Assembly: GCA_023146045.1 (NCBI GenBank)
Contig: JAGLCW010000017.1
Location: 1 to 59,068 of the forward strand
DNA from: Caldisericia bacterium
GTDB lineage: Bacteria; Caldisericota; Caldisericia; UBA6126
Length of the DNA stretch: 59,068 nucleotides
Direction of reading: 5' to 3'
A model generated the notes under the pieces. It was not told the DNA's origin. It saw nothing but the letters and a program-made list of their open reading frames with translations, and did no database searches. The translations under genes and the position numbers were made by a program. Positions within the stretch are counted from its first letter, which is position 1. Each line of letters begins with the position of its first letter. Positions 32,111 through 40,312 of this stretch are shown here, in pieces.

Positions 32111-33582
32111 AATTCTTCTTTCTTCTTGACAATACTTGTTGTTTCGACAATGTCATCGAAAACTGTAATTTTCCCATTTTGGATGAACTCTTTTTGGTTT
32201 CCTCGTCCGAGAATTGCAACAACTGAGTTTGATGGAGCAAATTCAATAGCATTTGATATGGCTTCTCGTCTATTTCTAATAATTAATACTTTCTTCTTGT
32301 CTTCCATATTTAAATTTGCCAAAAAATGAGAAAAAGCAATTTCAGGATCTTCATTCTCTGGATCGTCAAGCGTCAGAACAATTTTATCGAAAAATGTATT
32401 AAAAAAGACTCCCAGCTGAGCCCTATACTCTTTTTTTCCCCCTCCAACATTACCGAATACTAGTATTTTTTCAGAACATTTTGTTTTAAGTAGTTCTTTT
32501 TTGATGTTCTCTAGTGCAATGATTGTATTGGCTTTGTCAATTACTATTTGAAATGGGAGTTTAGTTTCGATAATATGCCATCTACCAGGTATTGCTTGAG
32601 TTTTTTCTAAAACACTAGCTGTTTGTTTGGAAGAATATCCAAAATGGATACCTATCAATAATGCTACAGTAAAATTGTATGCCTGAAATTCCCCAATCAA
32701 CGGGATGTGGATTTTTTGGAAAAAGAAATCATTTTTCACACTGCAAACATTTTTCCACATAGAAAGTTGATAATCGGATCTTTTTTTTGTACTGACTGTG
32801 AAAAATCTAGGATCTTCTGGTAAATTCATGGTAGACGACAATTCTGAATCAATATTAATATACGCAGTACCACTTGTTTTTAACATTTTTAGAAGTTTTT
32901 CTTTTGCTTGAACATAATCTTCAACTGAGTTGTAGTATTCAACATGATGACAGTGTGCCAACGAAATAATAGATACAGCATCAAACTTTATTCCAAACAA
33001 TCTATTCTGGGATAGTCCATGAGAACTTGCCTCTAAAACAGCACACTTGCATCCATTTTTACATGCCATAGATAGAAGATAGTTCAGCTCATACGCATCA
33101 GGAGTAGTAACTGGACCTTTCATTGTATACTTAAAGATTTTCCCGCCAAACAAAATTCCTGCCGTGCCTATTACAGCAGTCTTAAGATTTAAGTTATTTA
33201 GCATTTGTGCAATAATATGTGCGGTTGATGTTTTTCCTGAAGTTCCAGTAATTGCTACCATTCTCATTTTTTTTGCGGGATACTTGAAAAATGCTTGTGA
33301 AAGAATGCTCCAACTTTCTGAAGAATCCTCCACTTCACAATAGGCAATTCCACTAGGTATTTTTTCTTTATTAAACCCATTCTGAACTATCAGCCCAATT
33401 GCACCATTTTTTAAAGCAACACCGATATAGTTGTGAGAATCTACTTCTGTGCCTTTTGTTGCAACAAAAATGTCTCCATTTTTTATTTTTCTTGAATCAC
33501 GTTCAATATTTTTTATTTCTTTATGAAATGGAATTTTATATGAAGTACAATTAATTATCGAAGGTAAATCAGTTAGATACAT
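32092..33582 (-). CDS. murE: MurE-like ligase adding residue 3 of the stem peptide, divergent
   Basis: Placed at ATG 33582, overlapping the PBP gene by 14 nt, giving 496 residues; the longer frame has no site. P-loop TGTSGKTST (112-120) and VTTPDA are normal. Other motifs are changed: the usual TNLxxDHLDYHG reads SLAHCHHVEYYN (207-218), VDYAHTPDA reads IDKANTIIA (348-356), DNPRxEDP reads DDPENEDP (406-413) and GKGHE reads GRGNQ (459-463). The last two normally bind meso-diaminopimelate, so another amino acid is likely. Position and length still say MurE. It could also be a MurE relative with a new substrate. Confidence 0.75.
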   Translation of the reverse strand: MYLTDLPSIINCTSYKIPFHKEIKNIERDSRKIKNGDIFVATKGTEVDSHNYIGVALKNGAIGLIVQNGFNKEKIPSGIAYCEVEDSSESWSILSQAFFKYPAKKMRMVAITGTSGKTSTAHIIAQMLNNLNLKTAVIGTAGILFGGKIFKYTMKGPVTTPDAYELNYLLSMACKNGCKCAVLEASSHGLSQNRLFGIKFDAVSIISLAHCHHVEYYNSVEDYVQAKEKLLKMLKTSGTAYINIDSELSSTMNLPEDPRFFTVSTKKRSDYQLSMWKNVCSVKNDFFFQKIHIPLIGEFQAYNFTVALLIGIHFGYSSKQTASVLEKTQAIPGRWHIIETKLPFQIVIDKANTIIALENIKKELLKTKCSEKILVFGNVGGGKKEYRAQLGVFFNTFFDKIVLTLDDPENEDPEIAFSHFLANLNMEDKKKVLIIRNRREAISNAIEFAPSNSVVAILGRGNQKEFIQNGKITVFDDIVETTSIVKKKEELCLKRQ

Positions 33583-35293
33583 TGTTTTGCCCAATTCGAA
33601 TAATCCACTCAGAAATATCTTTAAAGGCAGGAGCAGCAACCGTTGAGCCATATGCGTCCCCGTATGGATGAGGCTCATCAATTGATACTAAAATCAAATA
33701 CTCTGGTTCATCAGCTGGAAAAAATCCAATAAACGAGCAGATAATTTTATCATTCTGATACTGACCATTTGTCACTTTTTTTGCCGTACCGGTTTTGCCT
33801 CCAACTGGCATTCCTTTAATTTTTGCATTAGAACAGCCATATTTGTTTTGAACAACATTCTGAAGTATTGAAACCATTTCTTTTGACGTTTCTGTAGAAA
33901 TTATTTTCTTTAAAATTTCTGGTTTGAAAGAGTTCACAATTTTCCCATTAGAATCTCTTATTTCTTTAATCAAAATCGGTTTCATTAAGTCTCCACCATT
34001 AATGATTGCCGCATATGCACTAATTATTTGAATTGGCGTAACGGATATTGAAGTTCCGAATGAAACGTTGGCGGCTTCTAAATCTGAATAATAATCTCTT
34101 GAAGGTAAGATACCTGATTCTTGGCCTAGTAAATTTAATGGGTACAAAGAACCAAAATTGAACTTTTCTACGAAATCAAGTAATCTGATTCCCATTTTCA
34201 TACCAACTTGAGCTAAAGCAACATTGCATGAATTTCTCATATAGTCGGTCATTTTTTGAATTCCGTGTGGGAACATGCATTGTATTTGCTTATTCTCTAC
34301 CCAAATTTGCCCTTCACATTCAAATTCATCCTCTGGACTTACTACTCCAAGTTCTAATGCTGAAGCAGCTGTAATAGATTTAAAAATTGAACCAGGTTCA
34401 TAATTCATTGATACAGCTTTATTCGAAAAATCTGAATCTAATATGAATTCACCACCATTATTTAAATCAAAAGATGGATTCGATGCCATAGCTAGTATTT
34501 CACCAGTTTTAGGTTCCATTATTATAACAGTCCCGCCTTTTGCATTCCATCTTTCAACATGCATCTCAAGTATTGACTCAACTTTTGATTGTAATTTTTC
34601 ATCAATTGCAAGAACTATTGTATCTCCCTGAATAGGAGGTTGAATAATTTCTTCTGACCCAGGTACTTTATTGCCGCTAAAAGACCTGTTGTATACTTTT
34701 CTTCCAGGAATACCAGCCAGAATATTATTGTATGAATACTCAAGTCCACTAAGCCCAGTTTTATCATCTCCTACCCAACCAATAAGTGATGCTGCTAGAT
34801 ATCGTTTTGGATATTCTCTTTTTTGATCAATTACAAAGTTGTAGTTACATATGGAGGAATTTTTCACAAGTTTTTTTATTCTTTCCATTTGAGATTCGTT
34901 CATTTTTTTAAAAATCTCAGCGTCTTTTCTTTCTGTATTAGAAATTGCTTTTTTTAAATCACTTAAGGCAATCTGTTCATCAAAATTAACTATCGGTGCT
35001 ATTTGGTTTATAAATAACTCTGGATTGTCCATTTCTTGTGGATTGCAGTGCAAAGTGTAAGCCTCTCTACTTTGAGCTAATATTTTACCGTTTCTATCCA
35101 ATATTTGCCCGCGCATAGGTAGAATAATGTCTGGCTGACAATATCTATACTCTTTTAACTGCTGAGCATTAACATCAAATAATCCTCTCCAAAATAAAGA
35201 TACAGAAACAAACAAAACAAGGAGAAACATAACAAATCCAGTAAGCTGTATACTTCTAATTCTAGATTTATATTTTCTATTTTTGGATTTCAT
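33569..35293 (-). CDS. Class B penicillin-binding protein (FtsI/SpoVD-like)
   Basis: Transpeptidase with one N-terminal membrane anchor (about 17-36), a dimerisation domain, and the catalytic motifs SIFK (S302), SCN (355-357) and KTG (500-502). The protein ends at 574 residues shortly after the fold, with no PASTA domain. In Clostridia this gene, between ftsL and murE, is either the division PBP FtsI/Pbp2B or the sporulation SpoVD; the sequence alone does not decide. The start lies at the end of ftsL, overlapping by 17 nt. Confidence 0.9.
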   Translation of the reverse strand: MKSKNRKYKSRIRSIQLTGFVMFLLVLFVSVSLFWRGLFDVNAQQLKEYRYCQPDIILPMRGQILDRNGKILAQSREAYTLHCNPQEMDNPELFINQIAPIVNFDEQIALSDLKKAISNTERKDAEIFKKMNESQMERIKKLVKNSSICNYNFVIDQKREYPKRYLAASLIGWVGDDKTGLSGLEYSYNNILAGIPGRKVYNRSFSGNKVPGSEEIIQPPIQGDTIVLAIDEKLQSKVESILEMHVERWNAKGGTVIIMEPKTGEILAMASNPSFDLNNGGEFILDSDFSNKAVSMNYEPGSIFKSITAASALELGVVSPEDEFECEGQIWVENKQIQCMFPHGIQKMTDYMRNSCNVALAQVGMKMGIRLLDFVEKFNFGSLYPLNLLGQESGILPSRDYYSDLEAANVSFGTSISVTPIQIISAYAAIINGGDLMKPILIKEIRDSNGKIVNSFKPEILKKIISTETSKEMVSILQNVVQNKYGCSNAKIKGMPVGGKTGTAKKVTNGQYQNDKIICSFIGFFPADEPEYLILVSIDEPHPYGDAYGSTVAAPAFKDISEWIIRIGQNNVSN

Positions 35294-35570
35294 AGTAAAA
35301 AACCTCTACCTGTTGATTTTGTGTCAGTGCAACCATTCGTAAAGTCTCTCTATTTATTGCTTCCGAATAAAGCCTATTTGCATCTGTAAGATATTCATAT
35401 TCTTTCTGAAGTTCTCCAATAGTATTTTTTAGTTCTTGGTTGGACAACTGAATTTTTTCAATTTCTTTATCCATCACCCATACTCGCACCTGAGGAATGC
35501 CAACTCCAATAAGTAAACATGCGAGAATTATTACCAAACTACTTAGAGCTTTTTGCATTTCTGGTTCCAA
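35277..35570 (-). CDS. ftsL: FtsL-like cell division protein
   Basis: A 97-residue bitopic protein: short N-terminus, one membrane helix (about 9-29), then a coiled coil with leucine/isoleucine heptads (EIEKIQLSNQELKNTIGELQ region). Such proteins lie between rsmH and the PBP in most Gram-positive dcw clusters and join FtsB-like partners at the septum. Similarity is structural rather than sequence-based. It overlaps rsmH by 32 nt. Confidence 0.75.
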   Translation of the reverse strand: MEPEMQKALSSLVIILACLLIGVGIPQVRVWVMDKEIEKIQLSNQELKNTIGELQKEYEYLTDANRLYSEAINRETLRMVALTQNQQVEVFYYEIQK

Positions 35571-36438
35571 TTCGCAACTTTGCGCTTCTTGCTGCAGGAT
35601 TTACAGCAATTTCCTCATCCAATGGTCTTATAACTTTTTTATTAACTCTAGTGAAATCAACTGATTCTCTAATGAAATGTTTAATTATTCTGTCCTCAAT
35701 TGAATGGTATGATATAAAAGCAATTGTTCCGTTTTCGGCAACTAAGTCTGGTAAATTCTTTAACAAGTTTTGTAACTGCACCATTTCTTGGTTGACTTCA
35801 ATTCGAAGTGCTTGAAATGTTTGAGTTGCTGGATGAATTTTTCCCCTTTTGTATCCTTTGGCAGAAGCAATAATAGAAGCAAGCTGACTACACGTTTCAA
35901 TAGGTTTTCTATTTCTCTCTCTTACAATTTTATACGCTATTCTTCTAGAAGCCCTTTCTTCTCCAAACTCGTAAATAATATCAGCGAGTTTTTTTTCTGG
36001 ATATTTATTTACTACATCATGTGCTCTTAAGTCAACATCACTCCCATCAAATCTCATGTCTAGTGGATCATCAGTTTGAAAGCTAAACCCTCTACCTCTA
36101 GTTTTTAGCTGATACATTGAAATGCCCAGGTCTGCAATAAGAATATTTGGCTTTTCCAGCCTTGCATGTTCAATTTGTTTATTTGCATTTGCATAAGTGT
36201 CATGAAATAGTCTAAAGTTGTTTGCAATTTTTGATAATCTTCTCTTTGCGATTTCTAGTACACATTCATCTCTATCAAATCCATAATAATAACCCTCTTT
36301 GATAAGAGATAAAAAAATACTAGCATGGCCACCTTCGCCACAAGTGCAATCCAAAATAACTGAATTGTCTTTTACTTGCAAAAGTTCAACGATATTTAAT
36401 CCAAATACTGGTATATGTTGTATTTCTTCATTCATCAT
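35539..36438 (-). CDS. rsmH: 16S rRNA m4C1402 methyltransferase
   Basis: N4-methylates C1402 of 16S rRNA using SAM. The start is ATG 36438 (MMNEEIQHIPV; the next codon is also ATG), not the longer frame reaching 36495 inside rnpB. The protein of about 299 residues has the HIPVFG start, the SAM motif DCTCGEGGHASIF, ADLGISMYQL, the DDPLDMRFD and FISYHSIEDRIIKHF signature. Its GAGG Shine-Dalgarno lies inside the last bases of RNase P RNA. First protein gene of the dcw cluster; mraZ is absent. Confidence 0.94.
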   Translation of the reverse strand: MMNEEIQHIPVFGLNIVELLQVKDNSVILDCTCGEGGHASIFLSLIKEGYYYGFDRDECVLEIAKRRLSKIANNFRLFHDTYANANKQIEHARLEKPNILIADLGISMYQLKTRGRGFSFQTDDPLDMRFDGSDVDLRAHDVVNKYPEKKLADIIYEFGEERASRRIAYKIVRERNRKPIETCSQLASIIASAKGYKRGKIHPATQTFQALRIEVNQEMVQLQNLLKNLPDLVAENGTIAFISYHSIEDRIIKHFIRESVDFTRVNKKVIRPLDEEIAVNPAARSAKLRIGTRNAKSSK

Positions 36439-36445
36439 AATAATC

Positions 36446-36767
36446 CCTCGAGTAATCTTTAAGCCAGGTTCTGTGTTCAATTTCTTGAACGGCAATCATC
36501 TATCTTAGCGACTCACCTACAAGCTTGGCGAGCAACCTACAAACGCTTGTCATTGGTCTTGCTCCAGGTGGGGTTTACAAATCCAATCGGTCACCCGATT
36601 GCTGGTGAGCTCTTACCTCGCCATTTCACCTTTACCTGTTTCCAGGCTGTATATTTTCTGTTGCACTTTCCTTAGGGTCACCCCCACTAACCGTTAATTA
36701 GCACCTTGCTCTGTGGAGCCCGGACTTTCCTCTGATATCAATCAGCAATTGCCTTTCATACTCGAGG
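36446..36767 (-). ncRNA. rnpB: RNase P RNA, type A
   Basis: Catalytic RNA of RNase P, about 322 nt. Found by its conserved pieces on the minus strand: GAGGAAAGTCCGGGCTCC near the 5' end, AGGAAAGTGCAACAGAAA, GGTAAGAGCTCACC, AAACCCCACCTGGAGCAAG, and the 3' ACAGAACCTGGCTTA. The ends pair exactly as P1: CCTCGAGTA (36759-36767) with TACTCGAGG (36446-36454), 9 bp. The P15 region matches type A rather than the Bacillus type B. The last bases hold the Shine-Dalgarno of rsmH. Confidence 0.95.
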
Positions 36768-36774
36768 TAATATG

Positions 36775-36802
36775 AGTATATCATATTCATCATTTTTTTC
36801 AG
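36775..36802 (-). promoter_or_regulatory. Promoter of rnpB
   Basis: On the minus strand CTGAAA (36797-36802) and TATACT (36775-36780) are separated by 16 nt. A start 7 nt later falls at about 36768, one base from the first paired base of RNase P RNA. The same promoter may also drive rsmH and the dcw genes. Confidence 0.6.
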
Positions 36803-36854
36803 GAGATTTTGCTAAATGCATTTAACATAAAGTTTTTTTTCTGTATTATACAGG

Positions 36855-36873
36855 TATAATTTTGTTAGGAGGA
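36855..36873 (+). promoter_or_regulatory. -10 box and ribosome binding site of the M42 peptidase gene
   Basis: TATAAT (36855-36860) lies just 7 nt before AGGAGG (36868-36873), and the ATG is at 36877. If the box is used, the leader is only about ten bases long and holds little more than the ribosome binding site. No strong -35 box is visible. Confidence 0.4.
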
Positions 36874-36876
36874 AGC

Positions 36877-37911
36877 ATGTTAAATCGATCGGAATATATT
36901 GATTATATTGAAAATATTTTAGTATTACTTTGTAATATACCAAGCCCTTCGGGATTTACCGAATCCATTTCTAACGAAGTAACTCTTCAATTAAAAGAAC
37001 TTGAACTCATTCCAAGCAAAACTCTCAAAAACTCTGTTTTGTGCGACACAAAAACAAACGGAGAAACGCTAACATTAGCAGCTCATCTAGACACACTCGG
37101 TGCAATAGTAAGATCTATTAAATCAAACGGTAGGATTAGATTAAGCAAGATAGGCGGCTGGTCAGAAAATACTGTTTCAGGTGAAAATTGCCTTATTCAC
37201 ACATACAATGGTGACGTATTCACTGGAACGGTTCAGTATACATCCCCAGCAGTACATGTTTACAAGTCTGTTGGCGACAAAAAGTTGGAAAATGAAATTG
37301 AAGTTGTCATAGACAGACTTGTAAAAAACAAAGAAGATGTGGCGATGCTTGGAATTGAAAATGGCAACTTTATCTCGTTTGATCCAAGAACTACAATAAC
37401 TAAAAGTGGTTTCATAAAAAGCAGACATTTAGATGATAAAGCTGGAGCTGCAATCCTTTTAGCTTTAGCAAAATGGATCCAAAAGAATAAAACAAAAGTT
37501 AATAAAAATGTACACCTTTTGTTCACTACATATGAAGAAGTTGGTCACGGTGGGGCATCTGGGGTATCAGCAAGTACCAAAGAAATGATTTCTGTAGATA
37601 TGGGAGCAGTTGGAGATGATCTTCTTGGGACAGAGGAAAAAGTCTCTATATGCGCAAAAGACAGCGGTGGACCATATGATTATTCCTTGACAAAAAGTCT
37701 TGTCAATATTGCAAAAAATGGGAATCTTGACTATGTTGTAGATGTTTTTCCATATTACGGATCAGATGTTGAAGTTACATTGAGAGCAGGATACGACATT
37801 AAGCATGGTTTAATTGGACCAGGAGTATTCGCATCTCATGGCTATGAAAGAACTCATATTGATGGAATCTTAAATACGTTGCTACTTTTAATTCACTACA
37901 TAACGCAGTAA
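36877..37911 (+). CDS. M42 family aminopeptidase
   Basis: The ATG at 36877 follows AGGAGG; an earlier in-frame start at 36862 is inside that site's upstream region. The 344-residue cytosolic metallopeptidase has the metal ligands of the M42 family: AAHLDTLG, HLDDKAGAA, TTYEEVGHGGASG (catalytic and metal glutamates), SVDMGA and the histidine near the C-terminus (FASHGYERTH). Members remove N-terminal residues from peptides and may form large tetrahedral complexes. It precedes an SPFH protein gene by 10 nt. Confidence 0.93.
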   Translation: MLNRSEYIDYIENILVLLCNIPSPSGFTESISNEVTLQLKELELIPSKTLKNSVLCDTKTNGETLTLAAHLDTLGAIVRSIKSNGRIRLSKIGGWSENTVSGENCLIHTYNGDVFTGTVQYTSPAVHVYKSVGDKKLENEIEVVIDRLVKNKEDVAMLGIENGNFISFDPRTTITKSGFIKSRHLDDKAGAAILLALAKWIQKNKTKVNKNVHLLFTTYEEVGHGGASGVSASTKEMISVDMGAVGDDLLGTEEKVSICAKDSGGPYDYSLTKSLVNIAKNGNLDYVVDVFPYYGSDVEVTLRAGYDIKHGLIGPGVFASHGYERTHIDGILNTLLLLIHYITQ

Positions 37912-37921
37912 GGAGACAATT

Positions 37922-38791
37922 ATGTTTTTTATCGCATTTGCTTTTCTTCTTGTTATCGTTTTCATTGGCTCTATTGTTTATTCAAAAAAAAGTAATATTG
38001 TTGGAGGGATTCAATCTTCGATTCCATGGATTTGCGTTCTTTTACTTCTGGTAGTAACAACATTTTCATCAGTCAAGATTATACCGACAGGTAATGTTGG
38101 AATAATTTATGAATTTGGTTCAATTGTCAATCAAAAATCAGAGGGTTTAAATTTAGTCTCCCCGTGGCAAGACATGAAATTAGCTAACATTAGAATTCAA
38201 AAATATAATTACAAGAATTTAGAGTGCTTTTCACAAGAAACACAAAGCTTAAATATGGATTTAACAATAAATTTTAAGGTATCGCCAAGCATTATTCAGG
38301 ATCTATATAGAAATATTGGCACAAATTATTTTGAAGTTTTAATTTTTCCGAAAATTCCTCAAATTGCAAAAGATGAAACTGTAAAATTTAAAGCCATAGA
38401 AATAGCTCCAAATAGAGAAGCTTTAAGAATTGCTATGAGAGATAGGCTAAAAGATGCATTGCAAGAATACTCAATTGAAGTAGTAGATGTTCTTTTAGAA
38501 AACATTGATTTTAGTCCTGAATTCAAACAATCTATTGAACTTAAACAAATTGCTACACAAAAATCATTAGAAGAACAAGAAATCGTAAAACAAGCACGAT
38601 ACAAAGCAGAACAGGTTGTAGCTAAAGCAAGAGGTGAAGCAGAAGCAAACTTGTTAATCTCAAATTCACTAACTCCAGAAATTCTCCAGTATACAATGAT
38701 TCAAAAACTATCTGACAAAATAGAAATAATGATTATGCCGTCTGGACAAAATTTTATTCTTGACCCGAGCGGTCTTTTGAACTCTGAGTAG
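37922..38791 (+). CDS. SPFH/prohibitin domain membrane protein
   Basis: A 289-residue protein with two N-terminal membrane segments (about 1-23 and 36-58) and an SPFH domain (about 60-235, PTGNVGIIYEFGSI, then the KARGEAEANLLI coiled coil typical of prohibitin). Such proteins organise membrane microdomains or bind proteases. AAGGAG precedes the ATG. The last 38 nt overlap the convergent RNase III gene. Confidence 0.85.
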   Translation: MFFIAFAFLLVIVFIGSIVYSKKSNIVGGIQSSIPWICVLLLLVVTTFSSVKIIPTGNVGIIYEFGSIVNQKSEGLNLVSPWQDMKLANIRIQKYNYKNLECFSQETQSLNMDLTINFKVSPSIIQDLYRNIGTNYFEVLIFPKIPQIAKDETVKFKAIEIAPNREALRIAMRDRLKDALQEYSIEVVDVLLENIDFSPEFKQSIELKQIATQKSLEEQEIVKQARYKAEQVVAKARGEAEANLLISNSLTPEILQYTMIQKLSDKIEIMIMPSGQNFILDPSGLLNSE

Positions 38792-39554
38792 CTCTTTTAA
38801 ATTTATTTAATGCACCCTGGGCTGCACATTGTTGGGCTTCTTTTTTAGTCTTTCCATGGCCGCAGCCTAGGAATTGTTTTTCTAGATAAACCTCACTGTA
38901 AAATCCATTTTTAATTCCAGCAATATCAGGGAATGTTTTGTAATCGGGTTTTTCATGACAACACTTTTGCGTGACCTCTTGTAATTTGGTTTTGGAATCC
39001 TTAAGAAATCTATCAGTCTTAATATGCAAAAACATTTCATTAAATATTTGTTTTAACCATCTTATTGGTGTTTTTACTCCAATGTCCATAACATAGGCAG
39101 CAATAAATGCTTCAAATAAATTGCCATAAGGATCGTAATTAACACTAAAAGGTTTTTTGCATTTATATTCTTCAATAAAGTGTCTTGCTTTTATTGTTTC
39201 CCCATTTGAAAGTAAGAGTACCGGGTACAATTTTAGCTTCATAGTCATGCCAGTTAAAGATTCACCTCGAACAAAAACTGATCTGAGAATAGACAGATCC
39301 CCCTCTGAAGCATTGATATGTTTTTCAAATAAAAACAATGAAATAGCTGTCTCAATGATTGAATCTCCAAGATATTCTAACCGTTCATTGTCGTTGTACG
39401 GCCAATCATTTTCAGCTTTGTACGACTTATGCGTAAAAGCTTCAAAATAATAACGAATGCACCTTGGTTTAATATCAAGAGACCCAAGGACATCTATTAT
39501 TATGTCTTTCTGTCTTATTTCAGTATCTGTAATTTTTTGTCGTATATTTGTCAT
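38754..39554 (-). CDS. rnc: Ribonuclease III
   Basis: Cuts double-stranded RNA, for example the rRNA precursors. The start at ATG 39554 follows AAGG; a TTG five codons earlier is less likely. The 266 residues have the signature NERLEYLGDSIIE (56-68), the second acidic motif GNLFEAFIAAYVMD, and a C-terminal dsRNA-binding domain from about residue 195 (SKTKLQEVTQK, GHGKTKKEAQQCAA). The first helix region is longer than in many RNase III. It overlaps the SPFH gene tail to tail; the genome lacks the common rnc-smc-ftsY arrangement here. Confidence 0.9.
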   Translation of the reverse strand: MTNIRQKITDTEIRQKDIIIDVLGSLDIKPRCIRYYFEAFTHKSYKAENDWPYNDNERLEYLGDSIIETAISLFLFEKHINASEGDLSILRSVFVRGESLTGMTMKLKLYPVLLLSNGETIKARHFIEEYKCKKPFSVNYDPYGNLFEAFIAAYVMDIGVKTPIRWLKQIFNEMFLHIKTDRFLKDSKTKLQEVTQKCCHEKPDYKTFPDIAGIKNGFYSEVYLEKQFLGCGHGKTKKEAQQCAAQGALNKFKRATQSSKDRSGQE

Positions 39555-39628
39555 ATTAACCTTAATCAAGTATTATAATAAAAATAAAAACTGTTACAAA
39601 TCATGTATTTTCAAAAAAGGAATATAGA

Positions 39629-40312
39629 ATGAAAAAAAAGATCCTTATTATTGAAGACGAAGAACCAATTAGAAAATTTACAAGCATCAACCTACGTAGA
39701 AATAATTTTGACGTTTTAGAAGCTGGTTCAGGAGAAGAAGGATTAAACATACTTCTTAACGAAACGGTACATCTTGTTCTTTTAGACATTATGCTACCTG
39801 GAATAAACGGCTTTGAAACATGCAAAGAAATACGAAGAACAAACGAAGATATTCCAGTTATACTTTTAACAGCAAAAGGGCAAGACCAAGACAAAATACA
39901 AGGTTTTAGAAGTGGGGTAGATGATTACGTTGTAAAACCATTTAATCCAATCGAGTTAATTGCTAGGATAAATGCCATACTTAGAAGAACTGCAGCTGTT
40001 GAAAAGAATCAATCTGGATTTATTCAATCTCACGGTATTTCAATTAATATAAAAACAAGAGAAACTTATAATATGGGAAACCCAGTAGACTTAACTCAAA
40101 GAGAATTTAGGCTTTTAAGCATGCTAATGGAAAACCCTGGAGTTGCATATTCTAGAGATGAAATAATGGAAATTGTTTGGTCGGATGTTGTAACAGAACC
40201 AAAAACCATTGATGTTTATATAAGAAGACTCCGTGGCAAAATCGAAGATAATCCTGCAAAACCAGAAAATATTGAAACAGTATGGGGTATTGGCTATAGA
40301 TGGCGTAGATAA
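39629..40312 (+). CDS. OmpR-family response regulator
   Basis: The 227-residue protein has a receiver domain with the phosphorylated D53 (LLDIMLPG), the acidic pair at 10-11 and K103 (VVKPF), and a winged-helix output domain (PVDLTQREFRLLSMLMENPG and YIRRLRGKIEDNP). AAAGGAA is upstream of the ATG. It is translationally joined to the histidine kinase at base 40312, where stop and ATG overlap. Target genes are not known; the downstream lipoprotein is the first guess. Confidence 0.94.
   Translation: MKKKILIIEDEEPIRKFTSINLRRNNFDVLEAGSGEEGLNILLNETVHLVLLDIMLPGINGFETCKEIRRTNEDIPVILLTAKGQDQDKIQGFRSGVDDYVVKPFNPIELIARINAILRRTAAVEKNQSGFIQSHGISINIKTRETYNMGNPVDLTQREFRLLSMLMENPGVAYSRDEIMEIVWSDVVTEPKTIDVYIRRLRGKIEDNPAKPENIETVWGIGYRWRR

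Noticed and set aside
36439-36495. N-terminal extension of rsmH by 19 residues
   Set aside because: Those bases are the conserved 3' part of RNase P RNA, and a ribosome binding site exists for the later ATG pair.
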